Assembly (NCBI RefSeq): GCF_029213205.1
Contig: NZ_JARGNH010000010.1
Coordinates: 1 to 64,000, forward strand
Length of the DNA stretch: 64,000 nucleotides
Direction of reading: 5' to 3'
Source of the DNA: Pseudooceanicola sp.
GTDB lineage: Bacteria; Pseudomonadota; Alphaproteobacteria; Rhodobacterales; Rhodobacteraceae
Shown: positions 43,862-52,466 of the stretch, one piece after another
How positions within the stretch are numbered: the stretch's first letter is position 1
How the letters are laid out: each line of letters opens with the position of its first letter
Notes under the pieces: generated by a model
The model's database searches: none
Seen by the model: the letters and a program-made list of their open reading frames with translations, nothing else
What the model was told of the DNA's origin: nothing
Made by a program: the position numbers and the translations under genes

Positions 43862-45106
43862 ATGAATATTCTATTCATCCACCAGAACTTTCCCGGGCAG
43901 TTCAAGCATCTGTCGGTGGCTCTGGCAAAAGAGGGGCATCATGTCGTTGCCCTGACCCTCAGGGTGAAGGAACCGACAACCTGGAACGGCGTTCGAATTC
44001 TGCCCTATACGATCCTGCGCAAGACCCCGCAGAAAACCCATCCCTGGGTCACCGATTTCGACAGCAAGGTCACCCGGGCGGAATCCTGCTATGTCGCGGC
44101 CAAAAAGCTGAAGGAAACCGGTTATCAGCCGGACATCATCATCGCCCATCCCGGTTGGGGCGAATCCCTGTTCCTGCGCGATGTCTGGCCAAAGGCGCGG
44201 ATCGGTCTGTATTGCGAATTGTTCCATCTGGCCGATTATCCGCATATGAATTTCGACCCGGAATTCGGCCGCAAAGACCCTGAGGTCGAGGCCCTGCGCA
44301 TCCGGTTGAAAAATCTCAACAATCAGATGCATTTCGAAATCGCCCAGGCGGGGATCAGCCCGACGCATTTTCAGGCCGACACCTTTCCCGAACCATTCCG
44401 CAGCAAGATCAGCGTGATCCATGACGGCATCGACACCGACATGATCCGGCGCAACCAATGGGCCAGCTACCAACTGCCCGAGGGCGGTGCCCTGACCCGC
44501 AAGGACGAGGTCATCACCTTTGTGAATCGCAACCTTGAGCCCTATCGCGGCTATCACATTTTCATGCGCGCCCTGCCGCGGCTGCTGAAGGCCCGGCCGA
44601 ATGCGCAGATCCTGATCGTTGGCGGCGACGGTGTCAGCTATGGCTCGGCGCCGCGCGATGGCGCCACCTGGAAACAGATCTTTGTCGACGAGGTGCGCGG
44701 CCAGATCTCGGATGCGGATTGGGCGCGGGTGCATTTCCTGGGCCGGATTCCCTACAAGAAATTCATTGAGCTGCTGCAGCTCAGCCGGGCGCATGTCTAT
44801 CTGACCTACCCGTTCGTGCTGTCCTGGTCGCTGTTTGAGGCAATGTGCGCCGAAACCGCCATTGTCGCGTCAAACACCGAACCGGTGCGCGAGGCGGTGC
44901 GGCATGACGAAACCGGGCGCTTGATCGATTTCTTTGACGGCGACGCGCTGGTGGCCGAGGTTTGCGGGCTGCTCGACTCAGCCGAGGCGCGGGCGCGGCT
45001 GGGACGCGCCGCGCGGGCCCATATCCGTGACACGTATGATCTGAAAACCATCTGTCTGCCCAAGCAGATGGAATGGGTGCATGCGCTGGCAGCGATGTCT
45101 GTCTGA
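43862..45106 (+). CDS. Glycosyltransferase family 4 protein
   Basis: This 414-residue GT-B-fold glycosyltransferase starts at 43862, where GAGG lies five bases upstream. The N-terminus MNILFIHQNFPGQFKHLSVA is typical of a GT4 subgroup found in capsule and exopolysaccharide clusters. The C-terminal glycosyl-transferase 1 domain includes ITFVNRNLEPYRGYHIFMRA, ARVHFLGRIPYKKFIELL, and the nucleotide-sugar motif SWSLFEAMCAETAIVASNTE with its E-x7-E pattern. No signal or membrane helix is seen. It sits alone, opposite in strand to leuS and to the DUF3576 gene on either side, and may contribute to surface polysaccharide together with the capsule genes at 12-17 kb. Confidence 0.88.
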   Translation: MNILFIHQNFPGQFKHLSVALAKEGHHVVALTLRVKEPTTWNGVRILPYTILRKTPQKTHPWVTDFDSKVTRAESCYVAAKKLKETGYQPDIIIAHPGWGESLFLRDVWPKARIGLYCELFHLADYPHMNFDPEFGRKDPEVEALRIRLKNLNNQMHFEIAQAGISPTHFQADTFPEPFRSKISVIHDGIDTDMIRRNQWASYQLPEGGALTRKDEVITFVNRNLEPYRGYHIFMRALPRLLKARPNAQILIVGGDGVSYGSAPRDGATWKQIFVDEVRGQISDADWARVHFLGRIPYKKFIELLQLSRAHVYLTYPFVLSWSLFEAMCAETAIVASNTEPVREAVRHDETGRLIDFFDGDALVAEVCGLLDSAEARARLGRAARAHIRDTYDLKTICLPKQMEWVHALAAMSV

Positions 45107-45183
45107 CCGGGCCGACCCAGGCTCGCTCTGGCCGGCCAGGGAAATCCCGGCCTAGACCCTTACAATCATTCCGAAATCAGACG

Positions 45184-45696
45184 TCAGAACCGTCCGTCGG
45201 CAACCCGCATCTGCCGCGCTCGGGTCAGGATCGCATCCTCGACCGCGCGATGGGTTGCTGCACTGACCGGGCGACCGCCCTGGGTCTGCAACGACAGGTT
45301 CAGCGACCGCGCCTCAAGCGCCGGGTCGCGGATATAGACAGTGGCGCGATAGGACCGCCCGCCACCTGGCGGGGTGCCATAGCCGGTCACGATCACCCCG
45401 GTGAAGGGATCGACCGATTGAACCGGAAGGAAATCAAGCACATCCAGAGAGGCATTCCAGAGGTAGCGGTTGACCCCAACCTTGGTGCCATCGTCGCGTT
45501 GCTTGAACAGGTCGAAAATAGAGGTGCCGTCGCCCTTTTCAGTCGGATCACCGACAAACGACGAATCTTTCGCCAAAGTGTCGGTTTCGGTGACGCCCCG
45601 GCCGCCGAACAGGCCGCCACCGCGCCCGCCACATGCCGCGAGTGACACCACCAGCAAAGCCGCGGCCGTCATCCTGAAAACACGCGAAAAAACCAT
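45184..45696 (-). CDS. DUF3576 lipoprotein
   Basis: This 170-residue protein has a lipoprotein signal peptide with lipobox LVVSLAACGG, then a flexible glycine-rich stretch and the conserved DUF3576 core (GDGTSIFDLFKQRDDGTKVG, NRYLWNASLDVLDFLPVQSV, ALEARSLNLSLQTQGG). The family is found next to leuS in many Rhodobacterales, Rhizobiales and related genomes and is thought to act in the envelope, but its biochemical role is unknown to me. Here it is separated from leuS by a glycosyltransferase gene on the other strand, so the usual adjacency has been interrupted. Confidence 0.85.
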   Translation of the reverse strand: MVFSRVFRMTAAALLVVSLAACGGRGGGLFGGRGVTETDTLAKDSSFVGDPTEKGDGTSIFDLFKQRDDGTKVGVNRYLWNASLDVLDFLPVQSVDPFTGVIVTGYGTPPGGGRSYRATVYIRDPALEARSLNLSLQTQGGRPVSAATHRAVEDAILTRARQMRVADGRF

Positions 45697-45969
45697 CACT
45701 CTGCCCGCTCCCACCGTGCTGCTTCCGTCCTACCCAAGCCCCGGACAGGGGGCAAGTGAATTCAGGTCACAGCACCTTTGTGTTATGGACCCCTCATAAG
45801 GCGCGGGCGGAACCGTGGCAACACTGTGACATTGCTGCACCAACTTCAGCCTCAGAAAGTGACCCCCTCGCCCTGCGCTTGCGTTCCACACCTGAAAAGA
45901 GCGAAAGAAGCGCCATACCCAAGCCGGATTCCCCGGATTTGGGGTGACTGAGAAACCCGAGGGAAAACG

Positions 45970-46872
45970 ATGAAAAAAATTCTCTTCGCAACGACCGCGC
46001 TGATCGCCACTGCTGGCATGGCTGCTGCGGACGTCAAACTGAGCGGCTATGGCCGTTTCGGTGTCATTTATGTGGAAAACGCAAACCGCGAATTCAGCAT
46101 CACGTCGCGCTTCCGTCTGAATGTCGACGTGTCGACCACGGCTGACAACGGCATCACCTTTGGTGGCCGTGTTCGTCTGCAAGGCAACAGCAACGCCAAC
46201 GGCACGACCACTGCTCCGGTTTTCAACGCCGCGCGCTTCTACGCCACGTCCGGCGGCCTGACTGTTGCTGTCGGCAACATCACGGGCGCCATCGAACAGA
46301 TGCCATATACCTACCATGGTTCGATCGGCCTGACCGGTCTGGGCTATGCAAACGTGGGTTTTGGCTTTAACGCCTCAATGTACGACTCCGCCACCCCCGC
46401 TGGCGGCTATGCAACCGGCCTTGAAGTCATCTACAAAGCTGACATGTTCACCCTGCACGCTTCATATGACGACCCGGTCGGTGGCGGCATCGGCCAGCAA
46501 CAGCGTATCGCTGTGGCCGCATCCGGCACGTTCAGCGGCTACACCATTGCTCTGGCTTACCAAGATTCGAACTTTGGACCCGACAGCGAGTTCCTGGCCA
46601 CGGTTGCCGGAGAAGTTGGGCCGGCGACGCTGAGCGCAAACTACACGCGCAACCATGCGGACCAGGACATGTTCACCGTTGCTGCAGAAGCAGACGTTGC
46701 AGCGGCAACTTCGATTCAAGCGTTTTTCGCGTATGATGAGAGCCAAGTGACCGAAGAAGCCTTCGGTATTGGCTTCCACCATAACCTCGGCGGCGGCGCT
46801 TCGCTCCGCGGTGGTGCGGTTTCGCGCCACGGCACCACGGTGGCTGACTTCGGCGTTCTGTTCAACTTCTAA
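45970..46872 (+). CDS. Outer-membrane porin
   Basis: This 300-residue precursor has a signal peptide MKKILFATTALIATAGMAAA followed by a Rhodobacter-type general porin (GYGRFGVIYVENANREFSIT, RFRLNVDVSTTADNGITFGG, FYATSGGLTVAVGNITGAIE) and ends in the aromatic outer-membrane insertion signal FGVLFNF. Its codons are strongly biased (AAC, GGC, ACC, CTG) as in highly expressed genes. A GAGGGAAAACG ribosome site precedes the ATG, and a strong terminator follows. The 250-base upstream region should hold its promoter. It is likely one of the major porins for small hydrophilic solutes. Confidence 0.92.
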   Translation: MKKILFATTALIATAGMAAADVKLSGYGRFGVIYVENANREFSITSRFRLNVDVSTTADNGITFGGRVRLQGNSNANGTTTAPVFNAARFYATSGGLTVAVGNITGAIEQMPYTYHGSIGLTGLGYANVGFGFNASMYDSATPAGGYATGLEVIYKADMFTLHASYDDPVGGGIGQQQRIAVAASGTFSGYTIALAYQDSNFGPDSEFLATVAGEVGPATLSANYTRNHADQDMFTVAAEADVAAATSIQAFFAYDESQVTEEAFGIGFHHNLGGGASLRGGAVSRHGTTVADFGVLFNF

Positions 46873-46898
46873 GTTGTTCGGTTAAGCTGACTTTGAAA

Positions 46899-46925
46899 GG
46901 GCAGGCCTCAGGGCCTGCCCTTTTT
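46899..46925 (+). terminator. Rho-independent terminator after porin
   Basis: A perfect 9-bp stem (GGGCAGGCC / GGCCTGCCC, loop TCAG) preceded by AAA and followed by TTTTTC lies 26 bases after the porin stop. Confidence 0.92.
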
Positions 46926-47007
46926 CTATGCCGGATCGCGCCCCGCAACCGATCACGATCGCGCGCCACGCCTTGCCAGGCGATCGGGCCTGCCGCATCC
47001 TGCTCCA

Positions 47008-47307
47008 ATGATCCTGCGCCCTGCCCTGATCCTGTGCCTTTTTGCCGGTCCCCCGGCGCTGGCTGATCCGCTGATCCGCTTCACCGGTGAGGCGCGGATG
47101 GGTGTGACCTATGATGGCAGCGCCACACGCAAGACCGACGCTTACGGCCTGGCCCAGATCGACACTCGAATCGCGACAACTACAGACAACGGCCTGGAAA
47201 TCGGCATGCAGATGCGGATCATCGCGTCCTCCGGCGGCCCGTCAACCGCCTCGGCGCCACGTTTCTACATCACCACCGGAACGGTTGCGGATTTGCCGCG
47301 CCGCTGA
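47008..47307 (+). pseudogene. Truncated porin-like fragment
   Basis: The 99 codons encode a signal peptide (ALILCLFAGPPALADPLIRF) and the first strands of a porin (TGEARMGVTYDGSATRKTDA, then IATTTDNGLEIGMQM), with the same TADNG/TTDNG strand pattern as the intact porin upstream. The frame ends at TGTVADLPRR, after about a third of a porin, with no C-terminal aromatic signal. It probably is a remnant of a porin gene that lost its 3' two thirds by deletion; a short secreted beta protein is the alternative. It has no obvious ribosome site of high quality. Confidence 0.6.
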
Positions 47308-47365
47308 CGGGTTTCCATCGGGCGAAAAATCGTGTTCTCTCGCCGCGCCCGGATTGGAGCCCGCC

Positions 47366-48013
47366 ATGTCCCTGTCAGAAATCCAGACCCGTATCGCAAC
47401 AGCCGAATCCGCCGCCGGACGAAACCCAGGATCAACCCGGCTGATCGCGGTGTCCAAGATGCAGCCCGATGACAAGGTCGAGGCGGTGCTGCGTCAGGGC
47501 CACCGCATCTTTGGCGAAAACCGGGTGCAAGAGGCGGCAGGCAAATGGCCCGGATTTCGCGAGAAATACGACGGGATCGAACTGCATATCATCGGCCCGC
47601 TGCAATCCAACAAGCTGCGGCAGGCGATGGAACTGGCGCAGGCCATCCATTCGCTGGACCGGCCGAAACTGGCGGCCGGACTGGCCCGGCTGGCACAGGA
47701 AACCGGCGCCTGTCCGGATCTGTTCATCCAGGTGAACACCGGAGAAGAGCCGCAAAAGGCCGGGGTCCTGCCCGCCGAGACCGACGCCTTTGTCGCCGAA
47801 TGCCGGGGGCTGGATCTGCCGGTGATCGGGCTGATGTGCATCCCGCCGGTGGAGGAGGAGCCCAGCCTGCATTTCGCGCTGCTGGCCAAGATTGCCGCGC
47901 GCAACGGGCTGGAGGGGCTGTCGATGGGCATGTCGGGCGATTTCGAAACCGCGATCCGGCTGGGCGCGACTCACGTCCGGGTCGGCTCGGCGCTGTTCGG
48001 CGCCCGCGATTAG
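47366..48013 (+). CDS. YggS-family pyridoxal phosphate homeostasis protein
   Basis: This 215-residue PLP-binding TIM-barrel protein belongs to the YggS/PROSC family, which buffers PLP and affects amino-acid balance without a known catalytic reaction. The PLP lysine is in RLIAVSKMQPDDKV (about residue 31), and other family blocks are IFGENRVQEAAGKW, LHIIGPLQSNK, FIQVNTGEEPQKAG, and the C-terminal LSMGMSGDFETAIRLGATHV with VRVGSALFG phosphate loop. The stop overlaps that of the convergent L,D-transpeptidase gene, leaving no room for a terminator between them. Confidence 0.94.
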   Translation: MSLSEIQTRIATAESAAGRNPGSTRLIAVSKMQPDDKVEAVLRQGHRIFGENRVQEAAGKWPGFREKYDGIELHIIGPLQSNKLRQAMELAQAIHSLDRPKLAAGLARLAQETGACPDLFIQVNTGEEPQKAGVLPAETDAFVAECRGLDLPVIGLMCIPPVEEEPSLHFALLAKIAARNGLEGLSMGMSGDFETAIRLGATHVRVGSALFGARD

Positions 48014-48507
48014 GCGGGCACGATCAACCGGCTGCCGGGCTGGATTGCCGCAGCGATCCAGCGAAGATGATCGCGGCGAAAGCCGATGCAGCCCGCCGTC
48101 GGAAAACCCGGCCGCCGCCATTGATGCAGGAAAATCGCCGAGCCGCGCCCAGCCTCGGCCAGCGGCCAGTTCCAGTCGGTGACCAGAACGATATCATAGA
48201 GCGGATCGCCCCGGCGCAGCCTTTCCCGACTGCCCCGGATCGGCACCTGGACCAATTGGTTGTAATCGGCATGGCCGGAAATATCGCACCAGAGATCGCG
48301 CGGCCCGATCGGTTCGGCCCAGTTTGCCGGGCGGGCGATGCGATCGGCGCGGTAGAGCATGCCGACAATCCGGTGGGTCCCCACCGGGGTGCCGCCATCG
48401 CCCTCACGCTTGTCGCTGACCCGGCCACCGCGCCCCAGGGTGCAGGGCCAATATTGGCCGAGGAACCGAACCCCGCGCGGCGTCAGCACCAGATCGGCGG
48501 GGGTCAC
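48010..48507 (-). CDS. L,D-transpeptidase (YkuD) family protein
   Basis: This 165-residue YkuD-domain protein has the active-site signature [20 protein letters not shown] with the catalytic Cys at about residue 139 and the His in HQW. The family cross-links or modifies peptidoglycan. It lacks a signal peptide in this reading, and the N-terminus ([20 protein letters not shown]) is a typical start for compact YkuD proteins of Rhodobacterales; a cytoplasmic location would be odd, so an export route or alternative role is open. The start overlaps the ribA stop as ATGA, so the two are co-transcribed. Confidence 0.88.
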   Translation of the reverse strand: MTPADLVLTPRGVRFLGQYWPCTLGRGGRVSDKREGDGGTPVGTHRIVGMLYRADRIARPANWAEPIGPRDLWCDISGHADYNQLVQVPIRGSRERLRRGDPLYDIVLVTDWNWPLAEAGRGSAIFLHQWRRPGFPTAGCIGFRRDHLRWIAAAIQPGSRLIVPA

Positions 48508-49598
48508 AGCAGATGCCCGGACTTCGCGGCCTTGGTCGCCAGATAGGTGCGGTTATGCTCGGTCTCGCCAACCTTCAGCGGCACCCGTTCGGTGACTGTG
48601 ATGCCGTTTTTTTCCATCATCGCGATCTTGGCCGGGTTGTTGGTCAGCAGCCGAACCGAGGCAAAGCCCATCCGCTTCAGGATCTCGGCACCGATGCGGA
48701 AATCGCGCTCGTCATCCTCAAAGCCCAGCCGGTGGTTGGCCTCGACCGTGTCAAAGCCCTGGTCCTGCAGGGAATAGGCGCGCATCTTATTGGCCAGGCC
48801 GATGCCGCGCCCCTCCTGATTGAGGTAGAGCAACACCCCGGCGCCCTCGGCCCCCATCTGCGCCAGCGCACCGCGCAATTGCGGGCCGCAATCGCATTTC
48901 AGCGACCCCAGCAGGTCGCCGGTGAAACAGGCCGAATGCAGCCGGGCCAGCACCGGCGCATCGCGGGGCGGCTTGCCGATCTCGATGGCGTAATGTTCCT
49001 CGCCGCCATCCTCGGGGCGGAACACATGCACTCGCCCGGCCTCAGACACGGCCAGCGGCACCCGGGCCGAGACCACCGGATGCAGCGGGTTCATCTGGTC
49101 CAGCACCTCGGCGGCGGCGATGGCGTTGATCAGGGTCAGGGAATTTTCAGCGGCAAATCCAACCGGGTCCGGCAGATCCAACACCAGAACCGCCGGCAGG
49201 ATACGGGCGGATTTCGCCAGTTTCAGACCCAGCCGATGCAGATGTGCCGGGCCCTCGCGCACCGCCACCAGCGGCCCCTTCATCGGAGATTTCAGATCAT
49301 CCGCCGGATCGGCAACGGCGGTCAGCCACCCCTGAGTCGCAGCACCCGGCAGCGCAATCCGCGCCAGATCGCCGTCATAGGGCCGCGCCTTGAGCGTTGT
49401 CGCCCGTCGCGCGGTGATCGCCAGAACCGGCCGCCCCGGCAGCGCCAGAACATCGCCAAGTCGTTGCGGCGACAGGGTTTCCACCGCCAGAACCAGCGCG
49501 CCTTGCGTGCCGTCACTCAGCACCACCCCCAGCCCCATGCGCAGATCGGCACGGGCGCGGGACAGACCTTCGGCGATATCAGGGGCAAGACTCATCAT
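48504..49598 (-). CDS. ribA: GTP cyclohydrolase II (RibA), with degenerate N-terminal domain
   Basis: GTP cyclohydrolase II performs the first step of riboflavin synthesis. The C-terminal half (about residues 170-355) has the zinc-binding cysteines in [18 protein letters not shown] (C-x10-C-x-C), the catalytic [18 protein letters not shown] block and [10 protein letters not shown]. The N-terminal half resembles a 3,4-dihydroxybutanone-phosphate synthase domain in length but lacks the expected acidic/substrate motifs, so it is probably structural. The ATG at 49598 ([12 protein letters not shown]) is preferred over an ATG one codon later and over upstream in-frame codons. It heads the unit with the L,D-transpeptidase and is divergent from cenR. 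Confidence 0.9.
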   Translation of the reverse strand: MMSLAPDIAEGLSRARADLRMGLGVVLSDGTQGALVLAVETLSPQRLGDVLALPGRPVLAITARRATTLKARPYDGDLARIALPGAATQGWLTAVADPADDLKSPMKGPLVAVREGPAHLHRLGLKLAKSARILPAVLVLDLPDPVGFAAENSLTLINAIAAAEVLDQMNPLHPVVSARVPLAVSEAGRVHVFRPEDGGEEHYAIEIGKPPRDAPVLARLHSACFTGDLLGSLKCDCGPQLRGALAQMGAEGAGVLLYLNQEGRGIGLANKMRAYSLQDQGFDTVEANHRLGFEDDERDFRIGAEILKRMGFASVRLLTNNPAKIAMMEKNGITVTERVPLKVGETEHNRTYLATKAAKSGHLL

Positions 49599-49757
49599 TC
49601 GATTCCGCAACAACAGCCCGGCAGATGTAGCCGCTTCGGGCGGATTTTGAAACATTGCCCGGCGGATGGACACGTCCGCGTGAGGCGTTTGCAGCAATCC
49701 TTGCCGCAACCGTGAGCGATAGCGATGTCTCTCTCACCAGAAAAGGAGGGTCCGATC

Positions 49758-50444
49758 ATGGGACAACTCAAAAAGATACTTCTCGTCGATGACGAAGACG
49801 ATCTGCGCGAGGCGCTGAGCGAGCAGCTTGTCATGACCGAGGATTTCGATGTCTTCGAGGCCGCCAATGGCACCGAGGCGATGCAAAAGGTCAAAGAAGG
49901 TCATTTCGACCTGCTGATCCTTGACGTCGGCCTGCCGGACACGGATGGGCGCGAATTGTGCCGGTTGATGCGCAAGCAGGGGGTGAAATCGCCGATCCTG
50001 ATGCTGACCGGCCATGACAGCGATTCCGATACCATTCTCGGCCTCGATGCCGGGGCCAACGATTACGTGCCCAAGCCGTTCAAGTTTCCGGTGCTCCTGG
50101 CCCGGATCCGCGCCCAGCTGCGCCAGCATGAGCAGAGCGAAGACGCGGTGTTCCAGCTTGGGCCCTACACCTTCAAACCGGCGGCAAAGATGTTGCTGAC
50201 CGAGGATGAAAAGAAGATCCGGCTGACCGAGAAGGAAACCAATATCCTGAAATTCCTTTACCGCGCCACCGAGGGTGTCGTCGCCCGCGATGTGCTGCTG
50301 CACGAGGTCTGGGGCTATAACGCCGGGGTCACCACCCACACGCTGGAGACGCATATCTACCGGCTGCGGCAAAAGATCGAACCGGATCCCTCGAACGCCC
50401 GGCTGCTGGTGACGGAATCCGGCGGGTATCGGCTGGTGGCCTGA
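49758..50444 (+). CDS. cenR: CenR-type OmpR-family response regulator
   Basis: This 228-residue regulator closely matches CenR, an essential envelope-related response regulator in Caulobacter and Rhodobacter. The receiver has VDDEDDLREALSEQL, the phospho-Asp in LLILDVGLPDTDG (about residue 53), LMLTGHDSDSDTILGLDAG and the KPF lysine. The winged-helix domain has RLTEKETNILKFLYRA and LHEVWGYNAGVTTHTLETHI. The start at 49758 has AAGGAGG eight bases upstream, making the 11 upstream in-frame codons unlikely. Its partner kinase CenK is not in this window. A regulatory-looking intergenic region follows. Confidence 0.9.
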   Translation: MGQLKKILLVDDEDDLREALSEQLVMTEDFDVFEAANGTEAMQKVKEGHFDLLILDVGLPDTDGRELCRLMRKQGVKSPILMLTGHDSDSDTILGLDAGANDYVPKPFKFPVLLARIRAQLRQHEQSEDAVFQLGPYTFKPAAKMLLTEDEKKIRLTEKETNILKFLYRATEGVVARDVLLHEVWGYNAGVTTHTLETHIYRLRQKIEPDPSNARLLVTESGGYRLVA

Positions 50445-50493
50445 CCTTCGCTGCCGAATTTGGTTGCCGAACAACCACAACTTTAACGCGAGC

Positions 50494-50509
50494 GTATGGA
50501 ATTCCATAC
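50494..50509. promoter_or_regulatory. Perfect 16-bp palindrome
   Basis: GTATGGAATTCCATAC reads the same on both strands and lies in the gap between cenR and the hotdog-dehydratase gene, just upstream of an FNR-type box. It looks like an operator. The TGGAAT/ATTCCA half-sites resemble IclR-family sites, from memory. Confidence 0.5.
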
Positions 50510-50514
50510 CTGAC

Positions 50515-50528
50515 TTGAGGTAAATCAA
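50515..50528 (+). promoter_or_regulatory. FNR/FixK-type box
   Basis: TTGAGGTAAATCAA fits the TTGA-N6-TCAA core bound by FNR/FnrL/FixK-type regulators. Its centre is about 41.5 bases before position 50563. A possible -10 element, TATCGT (50550-50555), is correctly placed for a class II activated promoter firing at about 50562-50563. Confidence 0.55.
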
Positions 50529-50562
50529 AGTGGTAGGCTTGGCTAAGCTTATCGTTACCCCA

Positions 50563-50639
50563 TCCGGGCGTGGCCGGAACCTGCCACGCAACCTCCCTGT
50601 TGAACTGACCCGGGCAGAATTGCCCGGGTCTTCTTTTTT
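50563..50639 (+). ncRNA. Candidate FNR-controlled small RNA
   Basis: The predicted transcript of about 77 nucleotides contains hairpin 1 (GCGTGGC / GCCACGC, 50568-50589, 8-base loop), a single-stranded or weakly paired CAACCTCCCTGTTG segment that exposes CCTCCC, and a strong 10-bp terminator hairpin with U-rich tail. The CCUCCC element is complementary to ribosome-binding sites and is typical of many alphaproteobacterial sRNAs. No ORF is supported here. A simpler reading is that the second hairpin only terminates cenR 160 bases upstream. Confidence 0.5.
50607..50639 (+). terminator. Strong rho-independent terminator
   Basis: A perfect 10-bp stem (GACCCGGGCA / TGCCCGGGTC, loop GAAT) is followed by TTCTTTTTT. 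It ends either the cenR transcript or the candidate sRNA starting near 50563. Confidence 0.93.
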
Positions 50640-50737
50640 GCGCACCACCCCGCATATCCCACATTCGCGAAGCTTGTCCGCGCCGTGCAGACAACCCTGT
50701 CCGCCGGTGCCATCCTGGCACCCGGAGGATCCCACCA

Positions 50738-51541
50738 ATGACCGAACAGACCGTTGAACCCTACGTTGGCCTTGCCTACCGCGAGCGCAGCTACACCCCG
50801 GACCCCGAAGAAGAGCGCCGCCTGCTGGCGATCTGCGGCACTGATCCGGCGGTGTTTGGCGGCGGGCTCGACCCGGCGACCTTCATCACCCATGCGATCG
50901 AGGAACAGGTGCGCAACGGCATCTCCTCGTCGGGCGGGGTCAACATGGTGCAATGGCTCATCGTCGATGACCTGCCCCGGTTCGGCGAGGCGGTCACTGT
51001 CACCGGCGGAGTCACCGCCATCTCTCAGGCGCCACGCGGCCGGATCACCGAATCCGAGGCGCAATATCGCGGTGCCGACGGGCGGCACTGCCTGAACTCT
51101 GGCCGGGTCTCGCTGAAGACCGACCCGAGCAAATACGCCGACCCGAAACTGCGCGGCGCCGGCAAGCGGCCCGATCCGGTGATTGCCGACCCGGCGGCAC
51201 TGCAGGTGGTCGAAGAGGTGCAGCTGACACCCGAGATCGTCTGCGGCTACAGCGCCAATACCGCCAATCCGATCCACAATAACATGGATGCCGCCAACCG
51301 TGCCGGATATCGCGCACCGATCATCGGCGGGGCGCATGGGGTGCGCTATCTGACACGCGCGATCTGGTCACATTTCGCGCCGCGCCATGTGCATATGGAC
51401 ATCCGCTTTCGCCGCCCGATCCACTGGGATGACGCGTTTGAAGTGCGGATTGCGGGCGGGGACTCCTGGACCGCAATCGGGCTGACCCGCGACGGCAAGG
51501 TGCTGGTGGAAATGGCGATCCGCGACCTTGTGCCCGGCTGA
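50738..51541 (+). CDS. MaoC-like hotdog-fold dehydratase/hydratase
   Basis: This 267-residue protein has two hotdog-type segments of the MaoC/FAS1-like dehydratase family. The C-terminal segment carries the hydratase-like motif ANPIHNNMDAANRAGYRAPI, in which a His takes the catalytic position and the Asp is shifted by the NNMD sequence, followed by GGAHGVRYLTRAIWSHF. The N-terminal segment (THAIEEQVRNGISSSGGVNM) looks like a degenerate repeat. Members are acyl-CoA or acyl-ACP hydratases, but the substrate here is unknown. An AGGA-containing site precedes the ATG. It is monocistronic, converging on the decayed homogentisate cluster. Confidence 0.8.
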   Translation: MTEQTVEPYVGLAYRERSYTPDPEEERRLLAICGTDPAVFGGGLDPATFITHAIEEQVRNGISSSGGVNMVQWLIVDDLPRFGEAVTVTGGVTAISQAPRGRITESEAQYRGADGRHCLNSGRVSLKTDPSKYADPKLRGAGKRPDPVIADPAALQVVEEVQLTPEIVCGYSANTANPIHNNMDAANRAGYRAPIIGGAHGVRYLTRAIWSHFAPRHVHMDIRFRRPIHWDDAFEVRIAGGDSWTAIGLTRDGKVLVEMAIRDLVPG

Positions 51542-51567
51542 GTGTCTTGCCTGACCGGATCTCGCTG

Positions 51568-52185
51568 CTAAAGCGATCCACCACAGCCGATCCGAACGAA
51601 AGCAGCCATGTCCCTTGTCCTGATTGCCGGGAGTGGCCGCTGCGCCAAGGGGGCCTGAATCAGATCGGCGAGCCCTGCCGAGTCCATGACTCCGTGCGTG
51701 CGCTGCGCCAGTCGCTCATCGGCTATGAACAGGCGCGGCGCTTCCCAGGTCGCCGCTCCCGCGCGCACCACATCCGGATACGCCCGCACACAGGCAGCCA
51801 GCCTGGCACAGGCCCGGGCGACGCGGGTCATTCTGGGCAGATCCTGCGCCGACACCCGCCAACGGACGGCGTTGTATAGCTGTGGAATCAGCACCAGATC
51901 GGCCTGCGTCAGCCTGTCGCAAAAGGCAAAGGGGCCGGTCGGGTCCAACATCTGTTCCACGGTCTCAAGCCCGGAACGGATGAAACGGCGCATCCAAGCG
52001 GCGCGGGTGTCGCCCCGGCCCGTCAGCCCTTCGACATGGGCGGCGACGCGCAGGTTGCAGACCGGGTGAATGTCACAGACGATGGCCTGCACCACCGCCC
52101 GCATCCGGGCCAGTTCTGCCGGATCCGCCGGGCGCAGCGTCAATCGACCGGTGTCTTCGAGGTCATCCAGGATCGCCATTTCCAC
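51568..52185 (-). pseudogene. maiA: Truncated maleylacetoacetate isomerase (maiA), N-terminus lost
   Basis: Residues from EMAILDDLEDTGRLTLRPAD onward match the zeta-class GST maleylacetoacetate isomerase, including IVCDIHPVCNLRV (expected around residue 105 of a 210-residue enzyme), AWMRRFIRSGLETVEQML and LTQADLVLIPQLYNAVRW. The N-terminal thioredoxin-like domain with the glutathione site is missing; instead the same frame continues upstream into DVDNLGWKLGLV, a flavoprotein-hydroxylase fragment. The C-terminus also has an unusual extension beyond the expected AHP-type end. It cannot bind glutathione normally, so the gene is judged inactive. Confidence 0.8.
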
Positions 52186-52466
52186 CAGCCCCAGTTTCCA
52201 GCCAAGGTTGTCGACATCAGGATGTCCAGCACAACCTGGTCTTGGCGGATTTCGACCGCTTCGACGCGGTTCTTGCCCCGGATCTCAATCGGGGCGCCAT
52301 CCGCCTGGGCCTGACGGATGCGATCCACCAGGAAGCGTTCGAAATAGGGTTGTTGCAGGTTGATGAAGGCGGGGAAGTTATGGCCCGCCTCGGGCGCGAG
52401 GTTGAATTCGAACATCTTGCCGTCTCGGTGAAACACCTTGCCCAGATTCCAGACCACGCCCCTGGC
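52186..52466 (-). pseudogene. Fragments of an FAD-dependent aromatic hydroxylase (MhpA-like)
   Basis: Two pieces of a 3-(3-hydroxyphenyl)propionate-hydroxylase-like flavoprotein remain. The first, VVWNLGKVFHRDGKMFEFNL through PAFINLQQPYFERFLVDRI to IRGKNRVEAVEI, corresponds to residues about 70-140 of the enzyme. The second, DVDNLGWKLGLV, in a frame shifted by one base, corresponds to the conserved region near residue 300. The FAD GxGxxG N-terminus, the middle and the C-terminus are deleted. The first piece is fused in frame to a metallo-hydrolase fragment, the second to maiA. Confidence 0.7.

Noticed and set aside
45107-45183. GC-rich inverted repeat between glycosyltransferase and DUF3576 genes as terminator
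   Set aside because: The stem is short and interrupted, with no T-run, so support is too weak to list.
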